Of a stretch of DNA of 41,704 nt, positions 7,507 through 15,904 are shown piece after piece (position 1 is the stretch's first letter; every line of letters starts with the position of its first letter). The notes under the pieces were generated by a model. That model saw nothing but the letters and a program-made list of their open reading frames with translations. It was not told the origin of the DNA and searched no databases. Source of the DNA: a virus. The position numbers and the translations under genes are program-made. The stretch covers positions 1 to 41,704 of IMG/VR virus record IMGVR_UViG_3300037587_000515; one strand, written 5' to 3'.

Positions 7507-8400
7507 ATGAAAATAAGACTTGGTTCATATACCGGCGATGGAACCGCAAGCAACCCTATCACGGGCATCGGCTTTCAGCCGGGAGCCGTCTTCATTTTTC
7601 CTGACGCGATCGGTACTGGCGCATGGACAACGGATAAGTTCACCGCTGGCGAAGCGCAAAAGCTGACTGCGCCACTTACGGTCGAAGCTGACCTGATCAT
7701 ATCGCTCGACGCCGATGGCTTTACGGTCGGCGGAGACGCCGAAGTGAATACCAACACGGCGAAGTATCATTTTGTCGCGCTGTTCCTGGAAGCCGGCGAC
7801 AGCATGACGGGAACCTATGAAGGAACTGGATCCGATAATCGCAACATAACAGGCGTCGGCTTTCAGCCAGACCTACTGATCATCGGAGGTTCGCATGCCC
7901 AGGACGTGACGTGGAGGAATGAACTAAACGGTGGTGATAATGCACAGACGTTCGGGGCCAACGGGATCAACACGAATAGGATCAACGCACTACAACCAGA
8001 TGGCTTTCAGCTTGGCAACAGCGTGCAGGTCAACCAACTTGGCGTCACTTATCACTACCTTGCGCTGAAGAATGTGGCGGGTCGGCTAAAGACTTTCACG
8101 TACACGGGCGACGGGACCGATGACAGATCAATCACCGGAGCAGGGTTCAGACCTCAGTTTGCGATTACGGTCAACGATAGCGGAATCGGTCCCGAAAACG
8201 CCTGCTTTAGAGGCATCGACCACTCCGGCGACGAATCGACTGAACTCAATACCGCCAAGGCTGCAGACCAAATCCAGGCGTTTGAGGAGGATGGGATGCA
8301 AATCGGGACCTTGGACCCAGTCAACGAGAACACGGAGGACTTCTTCGGCTGGTGGCTGCGAAACACGGCGGCGAAAGCCACGGTCGCTCTGTTCATCTGA
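7507..8400 (+). CDS. Triple-repeat tail adhesin-like protein
   Basis: From ATG 7507 this gene encodes 297 residues made of three copies of a module of about 95 residues, at roughly 5-100, 101-195 and 196-297. Each begins with 'YTGDGT....ITG.GF.P' (first 'YTGDGTASNPITGIGFQP', second 'YEGTGSDNRNITGVGFQP', third 'YTGDGTDDRSITGAGFRP') and continues with a beta-rich part. Similar repeats occur in phage tail and environmental adhesin proteins, with no known enzyme activity. Its stop overlaps the next ATG. The tip location follows from its neighbours. Confidence 0.65.
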   Translation: MKIRLGSYTGDGTASNPITGIGFQPGAVFIFPDAIGTGAWTTDKFTAGEAQKLTAPLTVEADLIISLDADGFTVGGDAEVNTNTAKYHFVALFLEAGDSMTGTYEGTGSDNRNITGVGFQPDLLIIGGSHAQDVTWRNELNGGDNAQTFGANGINTNRINALQPDGFQLGNSVQVNQLGVTYHYLALKNVAGRLKTFTYTGDGTDDRSITGAGFRPQFAITVNDSGIGPENACFRGIDHSGDESTELNTAKAADQIQAFEEDGMQIGTLDPVNENTEDFFGWWLRNTAAKATVALFI

Positions 8401-10115
8401 TGGCCGAATATATCCTCCGGCTGCGCAACCCGAAGACGCTGAAGATCATGGGCGTGATACCCACCTTCGTGGGTGCTTCGTGGACGCGCCGGACGGTGAA
8501 GCGGGGCAAGTTCAGCGTGACCCTCCACAAGGACGCGCTCGCCGCAAATCTCATTCGGCGCAATACGATCTTCGAGGTATTGCGCGATGGCGTCTACGAA
8601 TTCGCCGGCGTCATCCGCCGACGGCCCTACGACAGCGAGAAGCAGCTATGGACGCTCTCGGGGCCGGACCTCAAGGGCTTCTGGCTATCGAGGCGCGAGG
8701 TGGATCCCGGTGCCAGTGAGTTCGATGCCCAGACCGGCGTGAGCGCAGAGGCGGCACTGAAGCATTACGTGACTGATCACCTGATCGCACCGACCGACGA
8801 CGACCGCAAGGTGACGAACGAAGTGGACGTGCCGTTCACCGTCGAGGCAGACGCGGGGCGCGGGTCCGATGTCGATTACAACGCCCGCTGGCAGAACCTA
8901 CTCGATGTACTCATAGAGGTGGCGTACGCCGGCGGGCTCATCCACGATGTCGTCCTGCGTGGTGACAACACCTACGAATACCAGGTGGCGCTGCCCCCGG
9001 ATGCCACCGCTAGCACAGGGGCTAGCCCGGTCATCTTCTCTGTCGAGGGGCTTGATAATGTGGCCGCTGCCGAGTACGTCGAAGACGCGCTCCGGCTGGT
9101 GAACGCCGTATCGGTCCTGGGCGACCGTACCAGCGCTCCCCGCCCGGTCCGCACGGTCACTGATGAGGAAAGCATCCAGGATGACTTTCGCGCTGAAGGC
9201 CATATCGATGCCCGCCAAGCCGACACGGACGCCAAGCTCGACCAGGTTGGTGCCGTCGCCATCGCCCAGAGCATCTTAGATACGCGCACGGCCACGATGG
9301 AGCCGCTGACCGTTGGGCCGACGACATACCGCGACGTTTGGGATCTCGGCTACGACGTGACAGTCGACTTCAAGGACATCGGTGAATCGGTCGACCGGCG
9401 CATCGACGAAGTGACGGTGACGCTGGATGGACAGGGAGGCGAAACGGTGCGCGTCGGGCTGAGCCAGCCGCCACAGACATTGGAGCGCATCATGAGCGAA
9501 GCCGTCAGGCGCGGTAACCCGTCGCAGGTCGAGGACTCGCGGATAGGCGCGGCAGGTTACTACGGCGAAATCTCTATCGACGATAACGCCGCCGGGCAGA
9601 GCCTAGCGGTTGCCGACACGTGGTACAAGATCGCGCAGTTCAACACGAACGGCAGCTCGGCGGGCATGACGAATGATCACGCCAACAACAAGATCACCGT
9701 CATCAATGCAGGCACATACGAGATCAGCTTTTCTTGCTCCTTCAACGGTTCGGCCAACACTACATACCACCTCGCCATCTACATAGGTGGCATCATTGAC
9801 ACAGCCATAAAGATGCAGCGTTCCCTCGGCGCCCCGAACTCTATCGGCGCGGTTGCCATGTCGGGGATTGTGGCCATCGCGGCAGGGAAGGATGTCGAGG
9901 TCTATGTCAACGCCGGCGCCAACAATAGAGACTATCTCCAGAACCATGCCAACCTCAACATCCGGTCGGTAGGCGGAGCTGGCGGTTCTCAGGGCGCCAC
10001 GGGACCCGCTGGACCTAGTGGAAGTCAGGGCACCGCCGGGGCACCTGGTGGCACCGGGCCTACGGGGCCGACGGGAGCAACGGCCAGAACCTTCGCATTC
10101 TTCGTAGGTGAATGA
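8400..10115 (+). CDS. Gp37-like tail tip protein with C1q-like and collagen-like C-terminus
   Basis: This protein has 571 residues from ATG 8400 (TGATG overlap). The first ~370 residues resemble the Siphovirus ReqiPepy6 Gp37-like family: 'MAEYILRLRNPKTLKIMGVI', 'VLRDGVYEFAGVIRRRPYD', 'LSGPDLKGFWLSRREV', and later 'DVTVDFKDIGESVDRRIDEV'. This family serves as the tail tip hub. Residues near 400-520 form a jelly-roll like C1q/TNF ('YKIAQFNTNGSS', 'KITVINAGTYEISFSCSFN', 'LAIYIGG'). A short run of Gly-X-Y triplets follows ('[12 protein letters not shown]'). The fusion puts an adhesive trimeric domain on the tip. Confidence 0.8.
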   Translation: MAEYILRLRNPKTLKIMGVIPTFVGASWTRRTVKRGKFSVTLHKDALAANLIRRNTIFEVLRDGVYEFAGVIRRRPYDSEKQLWTLSGPDLKGFWLSRREVDPGASEFDAQTGVSAEAALKHYVTDHLIAPTDDDRKVTNEVDVPFTVEADAGRGSDVDYNARWQNLLDVLIEVAYAGGLIHDVVLRGDNTYEYQVALPPDATASTGASPVIFSVEGLDNVAAAEYVEDALRLVNAVSVLGDRTSAPRPVRTVTDEESIQDDFRAEGHIDARQADTDAKLDQVGAVAIAQSILDTRTATMEPLTVGPTTYRDVWDLGYDVTVDFKDIGESVDRRIDEVTVTLDGQGGETVRVGLSQPPQTLERIMSEAVRRGNPSQVEDSRIGAAGYYGEISIDDNAAGQSLAVADTWYKIAQFNTNGSSAGMTNDHANNKITVINAGTYEISFSCSFNGSANTTYHLAIYIGGIIDTAIKMQRSLGAPNSIGAVAMSGIVAIAAGKDVEVYVNAGANNRDYLQNHANLNIRSVGGAGGSQGATGPAGPSGSQGTAGAPGGTGPTGPTGATARTFAFFVGE

Positions 10116-10441
10116 TGGCTGACGTATTTAAGACATTGGGCCAAGCAGAACTCGCGCAAGCGGCGGCGACCACGACACTCTATACCGTCCCAGGCGGCAA
10201 GTCTGCCATCGTCAAGCATATAAGCGTAGTCAACTCGACGGCTGGCAGAGTGACTTTTAGGCTCTGGCGTGGCGGCATAGCCGACGTCAACCTTATTACT
10301 CCACCGGGAGCGGGGATGCCGAAGGGTGCATTTTGGGTATGGAAGGGCACGATGTCGATGGAGGCTGGCGACACGTTGATAGGCCAGTCTGATACAGCAT
10401 CAGCGGTGACGGTGACTGTTGACGGAGACGAGGTGACATAG
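10112..10441 (+). CDS. Small tail-associated beta protein
   Basis: This 109-residue protein is ATGA-coupled to the Gp37-like gene. The sequence ('TLGQAELAQAAATTTLYTVP', 'SAIVKHISVVNSTAGRVTF', 'SMEAGDTLIGQSDTASAVTV') is a compact beta-sandwich pattern found in small tail and virion decoration proteins encoded next to tip genes. A trimer that joins the tip to the collagen-like fibre is possible. No catalytic motif is visible. Confidence 0.6.
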   Translation: MMADVFKTLGQAELAQAAATTTLYTVPGGKSAIVKHISVVNSTAGRVTFRLWRGGIADVNLITPPGAGMPKGAFWVWKGTMSMEAGDTLIGQSDTASAVTVTVDGDEVT

Positions 10442-11461
10442 ATGGCTTGGGAGTTTTACACTGCTACTACCGCCACCGGCCCAACAGGCCCCACCGGCCC
10501 CACAGGGCCACAGGGGACAGCAGGAACAGCGGGTACTGGCTCCACCGGACCCACCGGACCCACCGGACCCCAAGGTACGGCTGGAACCTCAGGAACCGCT
10601 GGAACCGGCCCTACTGGACCAACAGGCCCCACCGGCCCTACCGGCGCTCAAGGAACCGCAGGCACGGGTCCTACCGGCCCAACCGGACCGACAGGTCCTA
10701 CCGGGCCTACGGGGCCGACGGGAGCGCAGGGCACCGCCGGCACGGCAGGTACGGGTCCGACAGGTCCCACCGGCCCTACTGGACCAACCGGAGCGCAGGG
10801 GACTGCGGGTACAGCGGGGACCGGCCCAACAGGCCCCACCGGCCCTACCGGCGCTCAAGGGACTGCTGGAACCGCTGGTACTGGCCCCACGGGGCCGACG
10901 GGTCCCACGGGGCCGACGGGCTCGCAAGGAACGGCGGGTACAGCGGGTTTGACTGGCCCAACCGGCCCTACCGGGGCACAGGGTACGGCTGCTCAACAGA
11001 CTGGCCCGACAGGGCCTACCGGCCCCACAGGTCCTACAGGGCCGAGCGGGCCTACTGGCTCGACAGGAGGTACTGGCCCTACGGGGCCAACTGGCGCAGA
11101 CGGCCGCTCCATCAACTTCGTCATCGACGGTGGAGGTAGTGCCATTGCCACAGGTGCCAAGGGCGTGCTCAGGATGCCCAACGTCGCCCTTACCCTGGCG
11201 AGGGGGGCGCTCTTGGCCGACAAGATTGGCAGCATCAAAGTGGATATCTGGAAGGACGGCTACGCGAACTTCCCGCCGGACAACACCGACTCCATCTGCG
11301 CTGGCCATGAGATGGAGATCGCCAGCGCGATCAAGGACGAGGATATGACCCTTACTGGCTGGGGTACGACGCTCGCCGCTAGGGACATCTTGAAGTACAA
11401 CGTCGATTCCTGCACGACCATCACCCGTTGCACCGTGTCCCTGGAGGCTGAGGAGACCTAG
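10442..11461 (+). CDS. Collagen-like tail fibre with Gly-Pro-Thr repeats
   Basis: This 339-residue protein has a short head ('[12 protein letters not shown]'), then about 200 residues of Gly-X-Y triplets at roughly 13-219, mostly GPT with GAQ, GTA, GTG and GSQ, and one small break ('AAQQT'). The C-terminal domain of about 115 residues is shared with the protein at 6650-7501. Collagen-like phage fibres form a triple-helical stalk that ends in a tip domain. Nearly every third residue in the triplets is Thr, the residue glycosylated in GPT collagens of spores (BclA). The next gene encodes a probable glycosyltransferase. Confidence 0.85.
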   Translation: MAWEFYTATTATGPTGPTGPTGPQGTAGTAGTGSTGPTGPTGPQGTAGTSGTAGTGPTGPTGPTGPTGAQGTAGTGPTGPTGPTGPTGPTGPTGAQGTAGTAGTGPTGPTGPTGPTGAQGTAGTAGTGPTGPTGPTGAQGTAGTAGTGPTGPTGPTGPTGSQGTAGTAGLTGPTGPTGAQGTAAQQTGPTGPTGPTGPTGPSGPTGSTGGTGPTGPTGADGRSINFVIDGGGSAIATGAKGVLRMPNVALTLARGALLADKIGSIKVDIWKDGYANFPPDNTDSICAGHEMEIASAIKDEDMTLTGWGTTLAARDILKYNVDSCTTITRCTVSLEAEET

Positions 11462-13074
11462 TGAAAGACGCCGCTTACTATGACGAGGTGTACCGGGGCC
11501 AGTACCACGTAGACGAAGGCCGCGTCCAGGTCGTCGCGGATCTCTGCCGTGGAAAGGTTCTCGACATCGGCTGCGGCGATGGGGTACTGGCGGAGCACTG
11601 CGACTCCTATCTGGGGCTCGATTTCTCGCAGGCGGCTATCGACCTGGCCCGCAAGCGCAACCACGGCAGCGAGTTCCTGCTGTACGACTTCCTGGCTGAT
11701 GTCGGGGATGACTTGCCCGCCGGCCCGTGGGACACCATCGTCCTGGGCGAGCTGCTAGAGCATATCGACGGGGGTGCCCAGACGATGCTTTTCCGCAAGA
11801 TCAAGGCAGTGCTCGCGGACGCTGGCACCGTGGTTGCTACGACGCCTAACGGCTCGGCCATACCCGATGAAGCCCACATAAGGACATTCACGCTAGAGCA
11901 GATGAGGGCCAGCCTTCGCCTCTTCGGGTCAGTCTGCACACACGGCTACTCGGACAAGTACGTTATCGCCAGCGCCCACCGGGCCGGACGCCCGAAGCTC
12001 TCCGTCGTCCTCATCGTGAAGAATGAGGAGGAGTTGCTCCCGGCCTGCCTGGAGTCCCTGAAGGGCATCTGGGACGAGCTGGTCATCGTAGACACTGGCT
12101 CTACGGACAAGACGGTGGAGATCGCCCGGTCCTTCGGAGCCCGCATCGGCCACTTCCCCTGGCAGGACGACTTCGCCGCCGCCCGCAACTACGCTGAGAG
12201 CCTCTGCTTCGGGGAGTATCTTTATTGGCAGGACGGCGATGAGATTCTGCTGGAGGGCAAGGATGCCATTCGTGAGATCGTGGAGAAGGGTGAGGCCGAC
12301 GGCGTGGCGCCGATGTTGATCTTCAAGCGCGATGCAACCGGCGCCCCTCAGAGCACATTTATCCGGCAGGAACTCCTTCACAAGAACAATGGGGCCTGGC
12401 GCTGGCACGGTGCAGCCCACAACTGGCTCAACGGGCCGATCCGAACAGCGGCACCGCAGATCGTGGTCGAGCACCTGAGCCGCCCGAGCGGCGACCGGCC
12501 CAACCATACGGACATCTTCGATGCTCTTCGGGCCAACTGCGACGATCCAGCGGGGCCGATTGAGCGTAGCCTCTTCTATTTGGCCCGCGAGCATTTCTAC
12601 AAAAAGCACTACCACGAGACGATAGCCCTCATTGCCCAGATGTTGCAGACCCCAGTGTCCTGGCCGGTCCAGCGGTCGCGTGGCTGCATTATCGCCGGGG
12701 ACTGCTGGCGGGCGTTGGGGAACCAGGACGCGGCGGCGCAGGCATACCTCAGAGCGATCTCCGAGTGTCCGGTGACGGCCGAGCCTTTCTTCTGTCTGGG
12801 GAACCTCCGCTACGACCAGCAGAAGTGGGCAGAGGCCGCCGCTTGGTTCAAGGCATCTACTATGTTCGAGCCGGGCGGCTTCTTCTGCGACCTGAGCATC
12901 TACGAGTGGCGCCGTTACGATCTCCTCGCTCGCTGTCTCTACAGGGTTGGGCGGAAGGAGGAGGCGCGGCTGTATGGGGCGAAGGCCCTGATGGTGCGGC
13001 CTGACCAGGAGCACTTGAAGAAGAACATGGCGTATTACACAGGAGCGGGACAAGATGCTTCAGGCACTCACTGA
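11461..13074 (+). CDS. SAM methyltransferase - GT2 glycosyltransferase - TPR fusion
   Basis: This protein has 537 residues from GTG 11461, which overlaps the TAG of the collagen gene. Residues ~30-170 form a class I methyltransferase: motif I 'VLDIGCGDG' at 33-41, then 'YLGLDFSQ', and 'VLGELLEHIDGG'. Residues ~178-380 form a family 2 glycosyltransferase: 'LSVVLIVKNEEELLPACLES', 'VIVDTGSTDKTVEIA', and the DxD-type 'WQDGDE' near 257-261. The rest (from ~390) has paired helices like TPRs ('ALGNQDAAAQAYLRAISE', 'RYDQQKWAEAAAWFKAST'), as in OGT-like or SPINDLY-like enzymes that grip repetitive proteins. It probably glycosylates, and may methylate, the adjacent fibre, or else host surface glycans. 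Confidence 0.85.
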   Translation: MKDAAYYDEVYRGQYHVDEGRVQVVADLCRGKVLDIGCGDGVLAEHCDSYLGLDFSQAAIDLARKRNHGSEFLLYDFLADVGDDLPAGPWDTIVLGELLEHIDGGAQTMLFRKIKAVLADAGTVVATTPNGSAIPDEAHIRTFTLEQMRASLRLFGSVCTHGYSDKYVIASAHRAGRPKLSVVLIVKNEEELLPACLESLKGIWDELVIVDTGSTDKTVEIARSFGARIGHFPWQDDFAAARNYAESLCFGEYLYWQDGDEILLEGKDAIREIVEKGEADGVAPMLIFKRDATGAPQSTFIRQELLHKNNGAWRWHGAAHNWLNGPIRTAAPQIVVEHLSRPSGDRPNHTDIFDALRANCDDPAGPIERSLFYLAREHFYKKHYHETIALIAQMLQTPVSWPVQRSRGCIIAGDCWRALGNQDAAAQAYLRAISECPVTAEPFFCLGNLRYDQQKWAEAAAWFKASTMFEPGGFFCDLSIYEWRRYDLLARCLYRVGRKEEARLYGAKALMVRPDQEHLKKNMAYYTGAGQDASGTH

Positions 13075-13297
13075 TTTCAACGCTTACACTGATGATCGTC
13101 CCGGCACCGTAGCCGACAAGACCGCGATCAAAGCGGCGGGGGATACCCTAGCGCGTGCGGCCGTGCGTGAGGCGGTGGCCCACACCAATGAGCACCTGAA
13201 CGCCGCGCTGCTAGACAACCCAGCCGACACAGAGATGGCGGCGCGTGTCTCCATGATGCGGGGCTACCTGGATGCGGTGGTGCTGTCCGATGGCTAG
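13055..13297 (+). CDS. Small helical protein, first of a tandem pair
   Basis: This 80-residue helical protein starts inside the end of the glycosyltransferase gene. It is related to the next gene product: 'FNAYTDDRPGTVADKTAIKA' lines up with 'FDSYVDTRPSTSADKEALKS', and both share a central 'NP.DT..AAR' motif and C-terminal helix. The pair looks like a tandem duplication. The function is unknown; small virion or assembly proteins are common between fibre genes. Confidence 0.65.
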   Translation: MLQALTDFNAYTDDRPGTVADKTAIKAAGDTLARAAVREAVAHTNEHLNAALLDNPADTEMAARVSMMRGYLDAVVLSDG

Positions 13298-13577
13298 TCC
13301 GGGACTCGCAGCGTTCGACAGCTACGTGGATACGCGGCCTAGCACCAGCGCGGACAAGGAGGCTCTCAAGTCACGGGCCGAGCAACTCTACCTGGATGTC
13401 TACCGCGAGCTGCCCACTCTCCTAGAGAAGCTGGGCGACGCGGACGTAGCGGCGAACCCCGGAGACACCAAGCTCGCTGCCCGCCAGACATTGTTCAAGG
13501 GCTGGTGGGCCGAGATGCGCGCTGGGGACATGATGATCCATCAGGACATCATCGACCGCCTAGAGGGGACTCTCTGA
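13290..13577 (+). CDS. Small helical protein, second of a tandem pair
   Basis: This protein has 95 residues from ATG 13290, overlapping the first copy by eight bases. It shares the 'D.RP.T.ADK.A.K' N-terminus and 'NPGDTKLAARQTLFKGWW' segment with its neighbour but has a longer, Trp-containing C-terminus. Its stop overlaps the ATG of the propeller gene. The function is unknown. Confidence 0.65.
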   Translation: MASPGLAAFDSYVDTRPSTSADKEALKSRAEQLYLDVYRELPTLLEKLGDADVAANPGDTKLAARQTLFKGWWAEMRAGDMMIHQDIIDRLEGTL

Positions 13578-14785
13578 TGGCTGATGTAGCTGTAGAAACT
13601 AGTGCAATCGCCACTCTGATGACCAGAGTTACACGTCTTGGCCCTATTTGGACTGACCAGAATACAGGCTACGTCCTCTTCATAGATAGTGCACAGGATG
13701 TCCGGTATCGGAAGACCACAGATGGTGGTGCAAGCTGGGCCGCTTCTGTGCTGATAGACGCGGGTACTGTACTGGGCCTAGATGTCTGGTTCGATAAGTG
13801 GACGCCTAGTGACAGCGGTACGGTTATCCACATCTGGTGGCTGGAAACCGCAGGAGATGACGTTCATTATAGGCCCCTCGATACCTCAGACGATTCATTA
13901 GGAACTGACACAATTGTGTTTGCTGGGGCCAGCTTTTCTACCAGCGGGAGCAGAGGAGACCACGCAATCAGCGGAACAAAAGCTGTGGGTGGTTATCTGT
14001 ACGTTCAATTCTGGGGTAACACTTTTGGTGGGCGTGGTTTCTACCGCTCAGTAGATAGCGGCGCGAACTGGACAAGCCGCACTGATGGCGCGGATGGCAA
14101 CGCGGGGGATGAGGTCTTGTGTCTTCCTGACGATGACTCTGCGGACAACCAGGACATCGTGATGCCGTATTGGGACAGGTCGGCCAATGAACTCAGCTTC
14201 AAGAAATACGATGATTCTGGCAACTCTTGGGGCGAGACCTCCATCTCAGGCAGCATGAATGATGCCACTACGATTCTTCAGATGAGCGCAGTTGTCCGTC
14301 ACTCCGACGGACACATCATCATAGCGGCTTGGACTGACCTAGACCTAGCGACAGCCGACCTTAAGGTTTGGGACATTACACTGGCTACCCCAACCATCAC
14401 GGCGAAGACGGACGTGGTGACGGACTCCGATGACTGTGTGGGCGCGGCCCTCTTCATAGACCAGAACAACGATGATCTCTACTGCGCCTATATAGGTAAC
14501 GAAGACGGGAGTGGGTTCTGGCAGAGCTTTAACAAACCGTTCTACAAGAAGTCTGCTGATGGTGGGGGGAGTTGGGGCGCACAGTCGGCTTATCAAGAGG
14601 ATGTGGCGGATGACCACAGATATATCAATGCAGGCCACTCCACGCCTGGCAATGCGGCTGGGCGCTTTGAGCCTGTGTTCTTCAACGATGACCTGGATGA
14701 CCTGTTCGTCAACAAGGTCAACTCGGTAGAGATCACAGTGGCCCCTCCTGTTGGCTTTGTCTACGCACAGGGACACATCATCTAA
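13577..14785 (+). CDS. Asp-box (sialidase-like) beta-propeller tail protein
   Basis: From ATG 13577 (TGATG overlap) this gene encodes 402 residues. Asp boxes of the S/T-x-D-x-G-x-x-W type appear at about residues 46 ('TTDGGASW'), 156 ('SVDSGANW'), 209 ('YDDSGNSW') and 325 ('SADGGGSW'). These mark the blade turns of sialidase-type propellers. I do not see the arginine triad or the FRIP motif needed for true sialidases, so a carbohydrate-binding or depolymerase-like tail protein is more likely. It is the last tail gene before lysis. Confidence 0.7.
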   Translation: MADVAVETSAIATLMTRVTRLGPIWTDQNTGYVLFIDSAQDVRYRKTTDGGASWAASVLIDAGTVLGLDVWFDKWTPSDSGTVIHIWWLETAGDDVHYRPLDTSDDSLGTDTIVFAGASFSTSGSRGDHAISGTKAVGGYLYVQFWGNTFGGRGFYRSVDSGANWTSRTDGADGNAGDEVLCLPDDDSADNQDIVMPYWDRSANELSFKKYDDSGNSWGETSISGSMNDATTILQMSAVVRHSDGHIIIAAWTDLDLATADLKVWDITLATPTITAKTDVVTDSDDCVGAALFIDQNNDDLYCAYIGNEDGSGFWQSFNKPFYKKSADGGGSWGAQSAYQEDVADDHRYINAGHSTPGNAAGRFEPVFFNDDLDDLFVNKVNSVEITVAPPVGFVYAQGHII

Positions 14786-14816
14786 CGTGGTCAGCAAGGA
14801 AGCGAAGGAGTAGCGC

Positions 14817-15008
14817 ATGAACAAAGCGATGACACGGATTCTCTTCTCTGGCATCTTCGCCTTAGTGGCGCTGGGCGGAGCGCTGGGCCTAGAGTTCGTG
14901 GGCGAGGATGTGCCCTCGTGGCTGGTCGCCGTGATCGCCGCTGCGGCAGGCTACGTCTTCGGTCACGCCCAGGAGAATGGGATCAATGGAAAGAAGCCCA
15001 AGTCCTGA
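14817..15008 (+). CDS. Holin candidate
   Basis: This 63-residue protein has two hydrophobic segments ('ILFSGIFALVALGGALGL' and 'WLVAVIAAAAGYVFGHA') separated by a short acidic turn, and a basic C-terminus ending in Lys-rich residues. This two-span layout, small size and position next to an amidase gene fit a holin, which opens the membrane for the endolysin. The ribosome site is AAGGAG. Confidence 0.75.
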   Translation: MNKAMTRILFSGIFALVALGGALGLEFVGEDVPSWLVAVIAAAAGYVFGHAQENGINGKKPKS

Positions 15009-15020
15009 GGAGGTGTGGAG

Positions 15021-15680
15021 ATGAGCCTGGAATGGGCACCCTTCGCGGTGCGCCGCCCCGGCCCAGCCTGGAAGGTAGGCTATTCCTTCGTCGGCGAGGG
15101 CGGCCCGAAGCGTGGGGATGTCAAACACAGCGCTGAGGGTTATTGGAGCGGCATCTATGCAGTGCTTCAGGGCAACCGTCGAGCGAGTTGGCACTTCACT
15201 GTGGGGTTCGACCGCGTAGAGCAGCACTACCCCATCTCTGCCTACTGCTGGCACGCGGGGGACGTGGACGATGACGGCGGCGTGGCGGCCAACCTCGACC
15301 TGGTGGGCATCGAACACTTGGGCGTGGCCGGACAGCCCCTCACCCCTTACCAGATCGAGATGACGACTGAGATCACCCGCTGGTGCGCCGAGCAGAACGG
15401 CTACAAGCGCTTCGCCCGCTACCCCATCCAAGATGGCGTCTGGACGATAGCGGAGCACAACGAGGTCAGCGACGTGCCCACGAGCTGCCCCAGCGGGCGC
15501 ATCCCTCACGGCCTGATCCTGGGCGACCTATACAATGTGGAGGACGACATGGCAGACGAAGAGACACGGAAGCAGTGGGCTGAGGCCCAGGCCATCTTCG
15601 AGAGAGCTGGAGCCTATGCGGCCCAAGGGCTGCCGCTGCCCCCAGACCTCTTGGCCCAGCTACGTTACCTGACGCGCTAG
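15021..15680 (+). CDS. Endolysin: N-acetylmuramoyl-L-alanine amidase (Amidase_2-like)
   Basis: This protein has 219 residues from ATG 15021, chosen because AGGAGGTG lies at 15008-15015. The fold signature of zinc amidases is visible: 'ASWHFTVGFD' (first zinc His), 'YCWHAGD', 'LVGIEHLG' (Glu), and 'AEHNEVSDVPTSCPSGRIP' near residue 155 (second His and the CP.G loop). A C-terminal helical tail of about 45 residues ('DEETRKQWAEAQAIFERAG') follows and may bind the wall or dimerise. It cuts the amide bond between MurNAc and the stem peptide. There is no signal peptide, so it depends on the holin. Confidence 0.85.
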   Translation: MSLEWAPFAVRRPGPAWKVGYSFVGEGGPKRGDVKHSAEGYWSGIYAVLQGNRRASWHFTVGFDRVEQHYPISAYCWHAGDVDDDGGVAANLDLVGIEHLGVAGQPLTPYQIEMTTEITRWCAEQNGYKRFARYPIQDGVWTIAEHNEVSDVPTSCPSGRIPHGLILGDLYNVEDDMADEETRKQWAEAQAIFERAGAYAAQGLPLPPDLLAQLRYLTR

Positions 15681-15706
15681 GCGGCGCGGTGTGGTAGACT
15701 AGGGCC
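15678..15706 (+). promoter_or_regulatory. Repeated promoter unit, copy 1 (leaderless)
   Basis: TAGGCGGCGCGG (15678-15689), five bases, then -10 TAGACT (15695-15700) preceded by TGG, then six bases to ATG 15707. Copy 2 at 15902-15930 has the same 12-mer and the same spacings. Six bases from -10 to ATG places transcription start at or next to the A of the ATG. Confidence 0.6.
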
Positions 15707-15904
15707 ATGTTGGACGAAGAGTTCCGTCGCGAACTCCGTGCTCGACGTGGCAAGCCGTTTGCGACTTGTCGCCACGGCGTTAGATGGCGCCCTGCCCCCA
15801 CGGGCGGCGTGGAGATTCGTATCGCTGACTTCTTGGCGGATGGGGAAGAGTTCGAGGTGCACACCTGTGAAGACATGGCTCCGCTCCACGCCATGCCCGA
15901 CTAG
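15707..15904 (+). CDS. Small protein of unknown function, leaderless
   Basis: This 65-residue protein contains 'EFRRELRARRGKPFATCRHG' and a C-terminal 'GEEFEVHTCEDMAPLHAM' with scattered Cys and His. No ribosome site precedes the ATG, and a -10 sits only six bases upstream, so the mRNA is probably leaderless. It is the first gene of the early region after lysis. A family was not recognised. Confidence 0.6.
   Translation: MLDEEFRRELRARRGKPFATCRHGVRWRPAPTGGVEIRIADFLADGEEFEVHTCEDMAPLHAMPD

Noticed and set aside
8154-8719. Long overlapping frames around 8.1-8.7 kb on both strands
   Set aside because: They are shadows of the triple-repeat and Gp37-like genes, which have coupled starts and clear domain patterns.
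10447-11139. Overlapping frames within the collagen gene on both strands (for example Gly-Pro-Val repeats on the reverse strand)
   Set aside because: They arise from the periodic GGN-CCN-ACN codons of the collagen repeat and have no start context.
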